Positions 40,151 through 50,000 of a DNA stretch of 64,000 nt are shown in pieces. The stretch lies in NCBI GenBank assembly GCA_009746045.1, contig RPFO01000165.1:620001-684000 (forward strand). The letters are read 5' to 3'. This DNA comes from Mesostigma viride. Taxonomy: Eukaryota > Streptophyta > Mesostigmatophyceae > Mesostigmatales > Mesostigmataceae. Both the position numbers and the translations under genes were made by a program. The notes beneath the pieces are model-generated. The model was given only the letters and a program-made list of their open reading frames with translations. It did not search any database and had not been told where the DNA came from. Position 1 is the stretch's first letter, and the number at the start of each line of letters is the position of its first letter.

Positions 40151-41499
40151 ATGCTTCGTAACACGCGCGGTAGCGGCAGCGGGAGCGGGGCGGGAGCGGG
40201 GGATGGCGGTGGTGAGGCAAGGGCAGATACAGGAGGCCCCGCCAGCGTCGTGCCAGAGGGACAGGCAATCCCAACGGCAGAGGGCGCCAATGGCAGGAGG
40301 GCATCCATCCGGAAGAGGAAAGAGGTGGCACAAGGAGAGGAGCGGGCAGGGTGGCCAACCGACGGCGTGGTGCTGACGGGGGAGGGCCAGAATGATGCTG
40401 AACGTCAAGCACCTGGTAAGAGACCATGTGTGCCTGAGTCTGGTGTTCCTGCAGCTAGTGTTCCTGCGCCATTAGCACCTGTAGGAGCTGCAGTCATTGG
40501 CAGTGACCCTCGTGCTTTGCCTGGAACTAGACCTCATATGAGTGCTGTGGCTGTGATGAATGGCCAGAAGCCTCTCAAGCCTCCTGTGGGACAGGAAGAG
40601 CTAGACAAGTGGTTGGAGGATATGGAGCTAGTTTCTTGCTCTGTAGATCCCACTGTCAACCTTGTGCAGGTATTCCACACATCCACGACTAATAGGGATT
40701 CCAGTGAGCGTGTGAGGGACAAGGCTAGGCAAGCTGTCAAGGACAAGCTGACTTGGTCTCAGTTCCTAGAGGGCCTACGTCAGGAGTTCTCTGATAAGGT
40801 ACTCAACCTCACTAATCACTATAAGCTCAGCTATGATACCTTTGAGATCAAGGGCACAATAGCTGAGGAGCTGCAGCGGCTCACACGCATCAGGGAGAAG
40901 GGGGCCAAGCATGGCTTCAATCTGACTGACAGAGCAGTGGCAGATTACTTCCTGGATCGCATGGGGCTGAGTGTGGATGGGAGAAATGCAGCTAGGATGT
41001 TTGCTGATCAGACAGATGGGACGTGGCCAGCCTTGCAAAAGGTTATTTTCAACATCCGTCCATCTGACAATGCTGCTTGCAAGGCAATCCAGGTGACTGG
41101 TGCCCCTTCAGCCTCCGCTCATCAGGTCCATGGTGATGCCCCTGGGCAGGGTGCTCAGGGAGATCCAGACCTAGTAGGCGTCAGAGGGCTAACAGGCGCA
41201 GGCAGAATGGTAACCAGGGTGGCAAGGGCCAGCAGCAGGGATCCAAAGGCAAGGGTCAGCAGCAGGCTGGTGGTCACCAGGGTGGTCAGCAGAACAAGGG
41301 TGGCCAAGGGCAAGGCAAGAGCCAGGGCCAGGGCACCCAGGCCAGTCAGAGCAGCCAGAACCAGGGTGGCCTGAAGAAGGCTGCTGCTGGGAAGGATGAC
41401 AAGTGCTTTGGATGTGGCAGGACGGGTCATTGGCGACGTGACTGCCCAGACCAGGCCAAGTCTGCTGGAGCAGGCTCTGGCCAGGTGGGTAAGCCATGA
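40151..41499 (+). CDS. copia gag of E3, CCHC zinc knuckle, ends at TGA in frame with pol
   Basis: Starts Met-Leu-Arg-Asn-Thr right after TATATA. The Gly/Ser-rich N-terminus leads to the conserved core Leu-Asp-Lys-Trp-Leu-Glu-Asp-Met-Glu-Leu, Val-Asp-Pro-Thr-Val-Asn-Leu, Leu-Thr-Trp-Ser-Gln-Phe-Leu-Glu-Gly-Leu-Arg, Tyr-Asp-Thr-Phe-Glu-Ile and Asp-Arg-Met-Gly-Leu-Ser-Val-Asp-Gly-Arg. A frame change near 41165-41180 precedes a Gly/Gln/Lys-rich linker and the knuckle Cys-Phe-Gly-Cys-x4-His-x4-Cys (41404-41445). It ends TGA 41497-41499 followed by CTT. Compared with E1 the frame change looks like a mutation, not a programmed site. Confidence 0.75.
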
Positions 41500-43100
41500 C
41501 TTGAGGTGTTGTCCCCTGTAAATAGTCAATCACCCCTAGTGGGACGAACAGTTGTACATAGTAATGGGGGTGTCCCTCTTGTGCAGCAGCAAGGGGTTGG
41601 GAATGATGAGGTGCTTCCACTCAATGACTGCAATAACGCTGCTGCAGCAGTGGAATTCCCTGTGCCTGTGGCAGGTGCAGGGTCTCCAGTTGTTGGGGTT
41701 GACTCTGGGAGTCAAGCCGCCAAACTGGAAGGACCTGCAGCTTCTGTGGGAACCGGGGCTGGCTCTGGGAGCCGAGCTACCTTGGAGGAGGTCCCTGGAG
41801 CAAGAGAACAGCAGGTGGGTCGTGCTATCCCAAGCACACAGTCTTTGTCACGTTCCTCTCTGTCCAGCCAGGCTGACAGGGGGTTGAGCTATGCTCAGGC
41901 TGGAAACACTTTACACCATATCTTTGGCCACTCTAAGCAGGCAGAGATGTTTGCTTGGAAGATTGGCAAGGAGCCTTTGCTAGAGGCCTGCAGTGCAGCT
42001 GCTCAGAATTGTGTCTGTCAGGAGAATGCTGTTCGCCTCCCACAGTCCCATGCCAGAGAACCTGCTAGACAGCGGGGGGATATCCAGGTGGACATCCAAC
42101 ATATCAGGGGCATGTATCTGTTGGTGGGGGTGGATAGGTTTAGCAGATATAGGTTGCTGACCATTCTTCCTGGAATGCAGGAGCATCAGCTGTTGATGGG
42201 TCTCCAGTCTTTGTTGCCAGGCTTTGGGGTGTACACCAAGGTGCAAGCTGACTTGCAGTTTGACTGCTTGATCAAGCTGGCTGACCAGCTTCCTTGTAAG
42301 TTGGTAGTGGTCCCTAGGGAATCCATGGGCAGCAGGGAGCTGTAGAGAGATCTATACGTGAAGTAAAAACAGTGGTGCTAGCAGCTAGGAGTGTGCCTGT
42401 TGTGGCATCAGCTCTAGAGCGAGCAGCTTGGTGTAAGGGGATTGAGGAGCAGCTTAACCACAGGGTAACCTATTACTATGATGGTGTGGCAGTCTCTCCC
42501 CTGGCATTGCAGTTTGGTATGCTATCACAGGACGTGGTGGCAGCCTGCCTGAAGAAGGCAGACAGGGTGTTTTCCAGGTTGAGGCGTATGGACAAGTGTT
42601 GGAAAATGCTGAGGCCCCAGGTGGGACTGAGGGTCAGGATGTGGAAGGAACCGTCATTACCAGGCAAGCGTGGCAAGTGGCAAGATGGGCAGGTGACCCA
42701 TGTTGAAGAGTCTAACCATTCTTGTCTGGTGGCTTTGGAGAGTAATCCCAAGCACGTGTACAGGCTATCCTGGGCTCACGTCAAGGAGAGAAGGCCAACT
42801 GCAATCTGGCCTGAAGACGGCCCTGATCCTCCCTTGGAGGGAGATGAGCAGGATGAGAGCCAGGCAGTAGATGCTAACCCACCATGCTTGGATGATGGTC
42901 TGTCCTGGATGGATGAGGGTGAGCAGGAGTCTGCTGAGACGTCTGTCACAAGGCCACAGGTGGCCAGGGCTGCACCACAGTCCAGGGGGCTGCTTATGGC
43001 GGACATCATTCGAGCTCTGCAGAACAGCAAGCGTGACCCCAAGGTATCTAAGCTCACAGGATGGGGGTCATGTGGGGCACCAGCACTAGAAGTGGATACC
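41500..43100 (+). pseudogene. pol of E3, N-terminal part: integrase and start of protease
   Basis: In frame with gag after the TGA; starts Leu-Glu-Val-Leu-Ser-Pro-Val-Asn-Ser-Gln-Ser-Pro-Leu, shared with E4. Integrase: His-His-Ile-Phe-Gly-His...Cys-Val-Cys (zinc-binding region), Gln-Val-Asp-Ile-Gln-His (first Asp), Gln-Ala-Asp-Leu-Gln-Phe-Asp (second Asp). A one-base deletion near 42320 precedes the Glu-Arg-Ser-Ile-Arg-Glu-Val-Lys segment. The C-terminal integrase region is at 42372-42840. The frame stops at Leu-Glu-Val-Asp-Thr, the expected protease active site, where E4 is inserted. The remainder is at 58756-59579. Confidence 0.75.
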
Positions 43101-43749
43101 AGTTAGCATTTTGTTTGGGCAACCAATATGCTAAGTGGATGCAGTTTGGAAAGACCTTTCCAACGCCGTGCTGACCGCCTGAAACAGACAAGGGACGAGA
43201 AAGATATCAAGTTCCGAAGTCCTAGCCATCCGTGGCCGACTAGGGTGCAGTCCGCTGGTATAGTGGACAGGACACGTGGCAGGCCGTGCCTGCACAGGCT
43301 TAGCCTGTCTATCACGTGACTGTGGTCCACGTAGACCAGGAGGAGCAGCAGCCTGTGACTAGTAGGGTACTGGAGCTGGCACAGGGCTGCAAGGATACTA
43401 GACCTTGCAGGCTTGTGACAGGTCCTGCACTTCCTAGGTTGCAGAGTCTAGGCAAATCCAGTACGTCCTGGCTCTGCACTGATGCCAGTGGACGTTGTGG
43501 ATTTGCTTGCACGCCTGCACGTGCCTCGTCATGCCGATGGGAACGAGGAACAACGCAAAGGATATAGCTTGGTCATGGGGGATGACCAGCTATCTCGGAA
43601 AGCACGAACCGTGGGTGCCACCTTGGTCGTGGAAGTGCCCACCGTGGTCGTGGCCTGGTGAACAGATTTAAGGTTGCTGCCTTGCAACATTGGCTAAGAC
43701 GCGCTGTGAAAGACCAAGAGCTCACATACGTTGGGAGCTCTTTCTAACT
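43101..43749 (+). repeat. 5' LTR of E4
   Basis: 649 bp, AGTTAGC...TCTAACT. Nearly identical to 51661-51960 over the overlap (a 3-base TTT insertion at about 43112 and a T/C change are the differences seen). The internal region begins CGTATTATTG, similar to the first bases after the LTRs of E1 and E3, which may contain the primer-binding site. Confidence 0.9.
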
Positions 43750-43774
43750 CGTATTATTGTCTCCTTACATCTTC

Positions 43775-45681
43775 ATGTCCAACGTGCCGAGGGAACAGGC
43801 CATTGAGCCTTCGCAAAGCCAAAGCTCGCAGCCGCAGCTTCGGGTGGGAGCCCCGGAGCGAACACGACCTCATTACAATTCGTTCAAGTGGCCCGCCGGA
43901 GCGGCTGTACAATTTTTCCCAGTGAGCGCGCTGCCAAGTGTACTTGTGGGCAAATTTTTAGGTGCCCCGTCACTTCGAGGTACTAAAAATTAGGCTACGG
44001 TACGAATTCAGCGAATTTCAGCGAATTTTCAGTCGAACCAAAGGAAGTGACGCCAACTACCAAAAAGTTTCCGTTACGAATTTTCAGCCCAACACTCGCG
44101 CAAAATGAAGTGACGGCAACTACCAAAAAGTTTCCGTTACGAATTTTCACTCCCACACTTCGCGCAAATTTTAGTAGGGCTGCACGCAAGCTACCTTTCA
44201 AAATTTTGCGCTAGTATGGAACGCATTTCATTCGTCTGGAGGAACGCTGCCCGCCAACTACCCCCGTTCAGAAAGTTCCGCCGAAATTTACCCGAGATTT
44301 GGAAATCTGAACGTCCGCGCAAATTTTAGTAGGGCTGCACGCAAGCTACCTTTCAAAATTTTGCGCAAGTATGGAACGCAATTCATTCGTCCGGAGGAAT
44401 GCTGCTCGTCAACTGCCCCCGTTCAGAAAGTTGCGCCGAACTTTACTTGAGATTTGGAAATCTGAACGTGCGGTTGGAGTTTCGCGGGGAAACCCAAGTT
44501 CCCAAGTAATTCACCAATGACGCGCTTCGAACACTTGTCCGCTAAAACCTAAGCAGCCGCTCCGGCTGGCCACTTAAACGAAACTTGATGTTTTCATCCC
44601 TACGCTCATCCGAGCACCGCATCAACCTTCGTCCAGGCGGCGTACCTGGCAAGGGGGCTGGCGAAGAAAGGTTGGGTGGCAGTTTGTGGAACTGCAGCAG
44701 GGCCGGCGGCGAGCGACCCCATTGTGATGCAGATTGAGGCTTCGACAGCTCCCGGCGAATTGTCGCGAGAGGCCGTCGAAATGTTTGTGTCGCTAAGGGA
44801 CGAGCTGTCCTCGACGATTTACGGTCTGGAGGTGGCTCACCAGGGCGGGCACGTGACCGTGTCGCAGCTGGATTTGGCGCGGGAGGCACTGGGCCAGATA
44901 GTGGCCATTGGACTGGGAGCAGCGCGACTGTTCAACCATCAGGTGGCAACGTCTGTGCTGGGCGCGGGAGTTGAAGTCCCGGACGTGATCAGGCAAGCGC
45001 AGGCGCGCGAAGTCGACAACCCCTGGTCGTCGGCAGAGGTGGTTTCACAAACGTGCGAACACCTCGTGAACATTCTTTTGCAGGAGTCACGGGGCAACGC
45101 AGACCGGTGGGTGATAACCACACGACCATTTGGGATTTGGTCAACACTCGACACACCGCGGGCGGCGGAACCAGACGCACACGATCCAGTGGTCGAGGTC
45201 ATCACGGGTCGGGAGGTAACGCCAGAAGACTTCCATTACCAATTCGTTGATCAGCCAGAGGGGATCATCGAACGTTCATCTCAGCAGATAGATCAAGGCG
45301 ACGGTACCACAGAAGGGTACGCTGCACGACGTCGTGCTGAGCTGCACGTCCCGCAAGAGCCCGAACACGACTACGGTGGTCGTGGGGCTGCAACGACAAG
45401 CGGGGTGGTGGAACGCGGTGGGTGAGAACCTTGAGTGGGATCGCTCGAGTGGGAGCGAGCCCCGGATCCCAGTGGAGAAATCTGCAGACGGGCGACCCGT
45501 TAGCAGAGTGTTTGGACCCTACGCCGACGGGGAGGACGCCGCTGGCAGCGACGAGGAGCGGCCAGAGACGCCCATCGCAGCCACTGCTCAAGAGCGAGAG
45601 CTGGAGGCAGCGAACCAAGCAGGTGCTGAGTCAGTAGCTGGGACGGTGCCCACGGCATCCCCCAGCGACGCCAGTGCTTGA
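43775..45681 (+). pseudogene. extra ORF1 of E4, broken by a MITE and frameshifts
   Basis: ATG 43775 (Met-Ser-Asn-Val), 25 bases after the LTR. It is interrupted by an inverted-repeat element (about 43879-44582) and resumes His-Pro-Tyr-Ala-His-Pro-Ser-Thr-Ala-Ser-Thr-Phe-Val-Gln-Ala-Ala. The core aligns with E1 and E3 throughout (Ile-Trp-Ser-Thr-Leu-Asp-Thr-Pro, Ser-Ser-Gln-Gln-Ile-Asp-Gln-Gly-Asp-Gly-Thr). Two frame changes near 45400-45460 disrupt the Gly-Gly-x-Arg-Trp-Val-Arg region. It ends TGA 45679-45681, 52 bases before gag. The protein is unknown; this copy cannot make it. Confidence 0.7.
43879..44582. mobile_element. 700-bp MITE in E4 ORF1 with internal duplications
   Basis: Inverted ends TTCGTTCAAGTGGCC...GGAGCGGCTG and the complement near 44552-44582. 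Two internal tandem duplications: about 65 bp containing CTACCAAAAAGTTTCCGTTA (44055 and 44120), and about 155 bp starting CGCGCAAATTTTAGTAGGGC (44161 and 44317). No clean target duplication was found; similarity of the flanks may extend the inverted repeats outward. Non-coding. Confidence 0.7.
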
Positions 45682-45733
45682 GTCAGTTCTTCCTTTTCCT
45701 TCGCCTTTATTGTTGTGTCCCCACTTGTATATA

Positions 45734-47081
45734 ATGCCTCGTGGCAAACCGGGCGACGGCGACAAGGGCGAGGGGGGCACCGGCTGGGAGAGCCAGGAGC
45801 CTGGGAAGGGCAAGGAGGCGCTGGTGGGAGAGGCGATCCCAGCCAGCGACGGCGATGGGGGAAAGCGACCAGGGAGCAAGAGGCGACACGAAGACTCGGT
45901 GGAGGAGGCGCGCAAGGCGCGGGCGCGGGGCATCTGATGCAATAACGGTGGCGAATGGGCAACCTGCCGTGGAGAAGCGTAAGAGGGACCCCTCCGCTGA
46001 CGGCAATGGTAAGAGGCCTCATGTGGATGTGCTCTCCCCTGTGCCTGCTGGACCAAGTGGTGCTGTTGTTGTGACACCCGCTGTGGTGGAGCCAGTGAAG
46101 GCGCTGCCAGGGTCGAGACCTCACATGAGTGCTGTCACTGTTATGAATGGACAAAAGCCTCTTAACCCACCACTAGCACAGGAAGCTTGGACAAGTGGCT
46201 AGAGGACATGGAGCTTGTTGTGTTCTCCGTGGACCCCACTGTCAACCTAGTGCAAGTGTTTCACTCGTCCACGTGCAACAGGGACTCGTCAGAGCGTGTC
46301 AGGGAGAAGGCTAGGACTGCTGTCAAGGATAAGCTAACCTGGGCACAGTTCCTGGATGGGTTGAGGGAGGAGTTCTCTGACAAGGTTCTCAACCTCACCA
46401 ACTACTACAAGCATCAGTATGACACCTTTGAGATAGTGGGCCCTGTGGCAGAGGAATGGGCTAGGCTCAACCGTATCAGGGACAAGGGGGCCAAGTATGG
46501 CTTCCTGGTCACAGATAGGGCCTTGGCAGACTATTTCCTGGACCGTATGGGTTTGAGTGTGGATGGGAGGAACGGTGCCCGCATGTTTCTTAACCAGACT
46601 GATGGCTCCTTGCGTGCTCTGGAGCTTGTAATCCTCAGCATAAGGAAGCCAGATCCTGCCTGCAAGGCTATCCAGTCCCATGGCAGCAATGCCACCTCCG
46701 CTGTGCAGGGCCAAGGTGATGTCCCCGGGTACCCAGCCCGTGATGGGGCAAGGCCCAACAAGCGTAAGCGCTTCAGGCGCCAGAGGCAGGGGCTCAGGGT
46801 GGCAAGGGTGCAGGTCCCAAGGAGGGGTTGGGGGCCAGCAAGCTGGTGGTCAGCAGGGTAAGGGTGGCCAAGGGCAAGGCAAGGGCCAAGCTCAAGGCAA
46901 CCAGGGCAAGCAGGGTGGGCAGCCTCAGGGAGGCCAGGGGAAGCCTGGCAAGGGTGGGGCTGGGTCTGGGAAGAAGGGTGGAGCATGCTTTGTGTGTGGC
47001 AAGGAAGGTCACTGGCGTCGTGAGTGTCCTGACAGGAAGGCCAAGCCTGCTGGGGCAGGAGGCCAGTCTGGGCAGCAGTGA
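45734..47081 (+). CDS. copia gag of E4, CCHC zinc knuckle, frameshifted; ends TGA in frame with pol
   Basis: Starts Met-Pro-Arg-Gly-Lys after TATATA. Frame changes near 45930, 46190 and 46785 split it into overlapping readings. Core: Leu-Glu-Asp-Met-Glu-Leu-Val-Val-Phe, Val-Asp-Pro-Thr-Val-Asn-Leu-Val-Gln-Val-Phe, Leu-Thr-Trp-Ala-Gln-Phe-Leu-Asp-Gly-Leu, Asp-Arg-Met-Gly-Leu-Ser-Val-Asp-Gly-Arg. A Gly/Gln/Lys-rich linker leads to Cys-Phe-Val-Cys-Gly-Lys-Glu-Gly-His-Trp-Arg-Arg-Glu-Cys, a standard C-x2-C-x4-H-x4-C knuckle (46987-47028). The stop TGA (47079-47081) is followed by CTAG and the same frame continues as pol. The pol ORF is intact, so gag errors are probably recent. Confidence 0.75.
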
Positions 47082-47084
47082 CTA
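47079..47084 (+). promoter_or_regulatory. candidate stop-codon readthrough site (TGA CTA) between gag and pol
   Basis: CAG-CAG-TGA-CTA-GCT, with pol coding in the same frame immediately after. UGA followed by CUA is a known leaky context used by several RNA viruses and cellular genes. E3 has CCA-TGA-CTT at the same place. The residues directly after the stop (Ser-Pro-Val-Asn-Ser-Gln-Ser-Pro-Leu) are conserved in both, which argues that they are translated. Confidence 0.6.
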
Positions 47085-50000
47085 GCTACATCATCCCCTG
47101 TAAATAGTCAATCACCCCTTGGGGAAGGTGTGCTGGATGTACATAAGGACGGGGGTGTGCCCCTTGTGCAGCACCAAGGGTGTAAAGATGTTGTTCTTCC
47201 ACTGGATTGCAATAACAATGCTGCAGCTGAATTCCCTATGCCTCATGCAGGTGGTGGGTCTCCAGCAGGTGCTGGCCTGGAGGGCCAAGGGACCTTGCTG
47301 GAAGGGCCTGGAGCGGTCCAGGGTGCAGGGCCTGACTTGGGGCGTCAGGACGGCCTGCAGGGAAGCCCTGGAACCTCAGGAGTGGATCATGTGTCCCCAC
47401 ACACGGTTCAGACGTCTCGCCAGGTCAGTACTGAGAGAGTGCTGAGCTATGCTGAGGCTGGCCATAGGTTGCATCACATGTTTGGGCATTCTGGGCAGGC
47501 AGCAATGTTTGCTTGGAAGCTAGGTAGGGAGCCTTTGTGGGAGGCTTGCCAGGCTGCTGCTGAGAACTGTGGTTGCCAGGAGAATGCTGTTCACCCACCT
47601 CAGTCCCATGCTAGGGAGCCTGCTAGGGAGCGTGGCGACATCCAGATGGATATCCAGCATATCAGGGGCTTGTATATATTGGTGGGGGTGGACAGGTTCA
47701 GCAGATACAGGCTGATAGACGTTCTGCCTGGTATGCAGGAGCACCACTTGTTGTTGGGTATGAAGGCCCTGATCCCAGGCTTTGGGGTGTGCAAGAGTGT
47801 GCAGGCAGACTTGCAGTTTGACTGTTTGCTCAAGCATCAGGACCAGCTGCCTTGTAAGCTGGTAGTAGTCCCCAGGGAGAGTCATGGGCAGCAAGGGGCT
47901 GTAGAGAGATCCATACGTGAAGTGAAGACAGTGGTGCTAGCAGCAGAGTCAGTGCCACTTGTGGCATCTGCCTTAGAGAGGGCAGCCTGGTGTAAGGGGA
48001 TAGAAGAGCAGCTGAACCACAGGGTTAACTATTACTTTGATGGTGTGGCTGTCTCTCCCCTGGCCCTGCAGTATAGCTTGTTGCCTGAGAACGTGGTGCA
48101 GGCCAGTCTTAGGAAGGCAGATAGGTTATTTGCCCAGCTGAGACGTAAGGACAAGAACTGGAATGTGCTGAGGCCTCAGGTGGGGCTGAAGGTCAGGATG
48201 TGGAAGGAACCATCTATTCCAGGCAAGCGGGGGAAGTGGCAGGATGGGGTTGTCACTCGTGTGGAGGAAGCTAACAGATCTTGCCTGGTGGCTTTGGAAA
48301 AGGATCCAAGGCACGTGTACAGGTTGTCCTGGGCTCATGTCAAGGAAAGAAGGCCACATGCAATCTGGCCTGCAGACGGGCCAGGCCCTCCCAGCTGGGT
48401 TGAGGAGCCAGGCCAGAGCCAGGCAGCAGCAGCTAACAATCCTCTGGTGGTGGATGATGGTCTGTCCCTGCTGGAAGATGACGAGCAGGAGGAGGCTGCT
48501 GAAGCAACTGTCACAAGGCCAGAGGGGACGGGGCAGCCACCTAAGGCCCGGGGGCCTCTCATGGCGGACGTCATCCGAGCACTCATGCGCAGCAAACATG
48601 ATCCCAAGGTATCCAAGCTCACGGGGTGGGGGTCGTGCTGGGCAGCTACAATGGAGGTAGATACCAACTCACAGGTGTCTGTCATCAGGGAAGAGGATGC
48701 TGTAGGCTTACAGATGTCCCATCCCAGTTGCCTTGCTGTGTCTGATTTCTCAGGAAAGGTGTCCATGAAGATCCTTGGGGAAGTGAGTGTGCCTATCTTA
48801 GGGGTGCCCACCACGTTCTGTGTGGTAGAGGGCTATCAGGGGCCTGCCATTCTGGGTCAGAACTTCTTGTGCATGCCAGGGGTTACTTTGACCTCTGATG
48901 AGTTGGCACTAGAAGGCAGGGGCAGCCTCCCCCTTGAAAGATATCACTATTCCCAGGGTCTTGCAGTGGCGGTGAAGGCTGTTAGGAGTCAGCCAGCTGA
49001 GGGTCCTCAAGGTCAGGAGCCCATAGCTGAGGACCTGTTGATAATCCCAACCACCTTTGATCCAAGGCAGTTAGGGGTAAACAGGTACCAGATAGCTGCT
49101 CACAGTCCTATTCCCTGGCGCCAGCTAGTCGAGATGATGCAAAGCCCCAAGATGGCTAAGGCATGGACTCTTGGCTTTGTTGCTTCTGGGCATGAGTGGA
49201 TAGTTTCCAACTGTGCAGAACCTGTGGATGAGCTGCCAGAAGTTCACCAGCTGCTCAGATTGATGTTTGTCCTCAAGCTCAAGGAGGTAGATGGTGTCCA
49301 GGTGCCACATGTCAGACCAGTTGTAACCGAGTATCATGGCACTGGCCAGTTGTTAGATGAGGAGCTCTATACTCCAGGGATGCTGCATGACACGTGGAGG
49401 ATTCTGCTGTGTATATTTCTGTCTTTTCTGGTTAAGGGTGTGCCCTATAGCTCTGTGCTGATTGATTTCAAGAGGGCTTTTCTCAAGGGTGACCAAGATC
49501 AGGCTAGGCAGACTTGGAGAGATATCCCTCCTTTCTTTGTGACTGTACCTGCTGTATGGAGAGCAGAGATAAAGGCCAGGTACCTGAGAATTCTGAAAGG
49601 GTTGGAAGGTCTCAGGTCCAGTCCCATTATCTGGAGAAAGAGCCTAGAGAAATTCTTGAAGAATACTTGTGGGTTTTCTGTGTCTCCAGTGGATCCCTGT
49701 TTGTTCCAAGGGTCCCACAATGGCCTTCCTGTCTTTGCCTCACTGCATGGTGATGACCTGCATCTCATAGGTCCACCAGACTGGGTTGAGGCTGTCTTGG
49801 CTAAGATCCAGAAGCGGTTTGAGCTGGGTAAGATACAGCACATGGTGGAGAATGAGCCTATGGTCTTCTGTGGCATGCAGGCTACGTTGTTCCAAGCCAA
49901 GGGCTCGTGGTTCATCAGGATGGAGGGTGGTAAGGACTACCCACAGCAGATTGTAGATGCATTGCAGGAGCCCATCACGCAGGCTAGGTGTGCTACCATC

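Noticed and set aside
41150-41200. Programmed frameshift inside gag of E3/E4
   Set aside because: E1 keeps one frame through the same region and the shifts in E3 and E4 are at different places, so they look like mutations.
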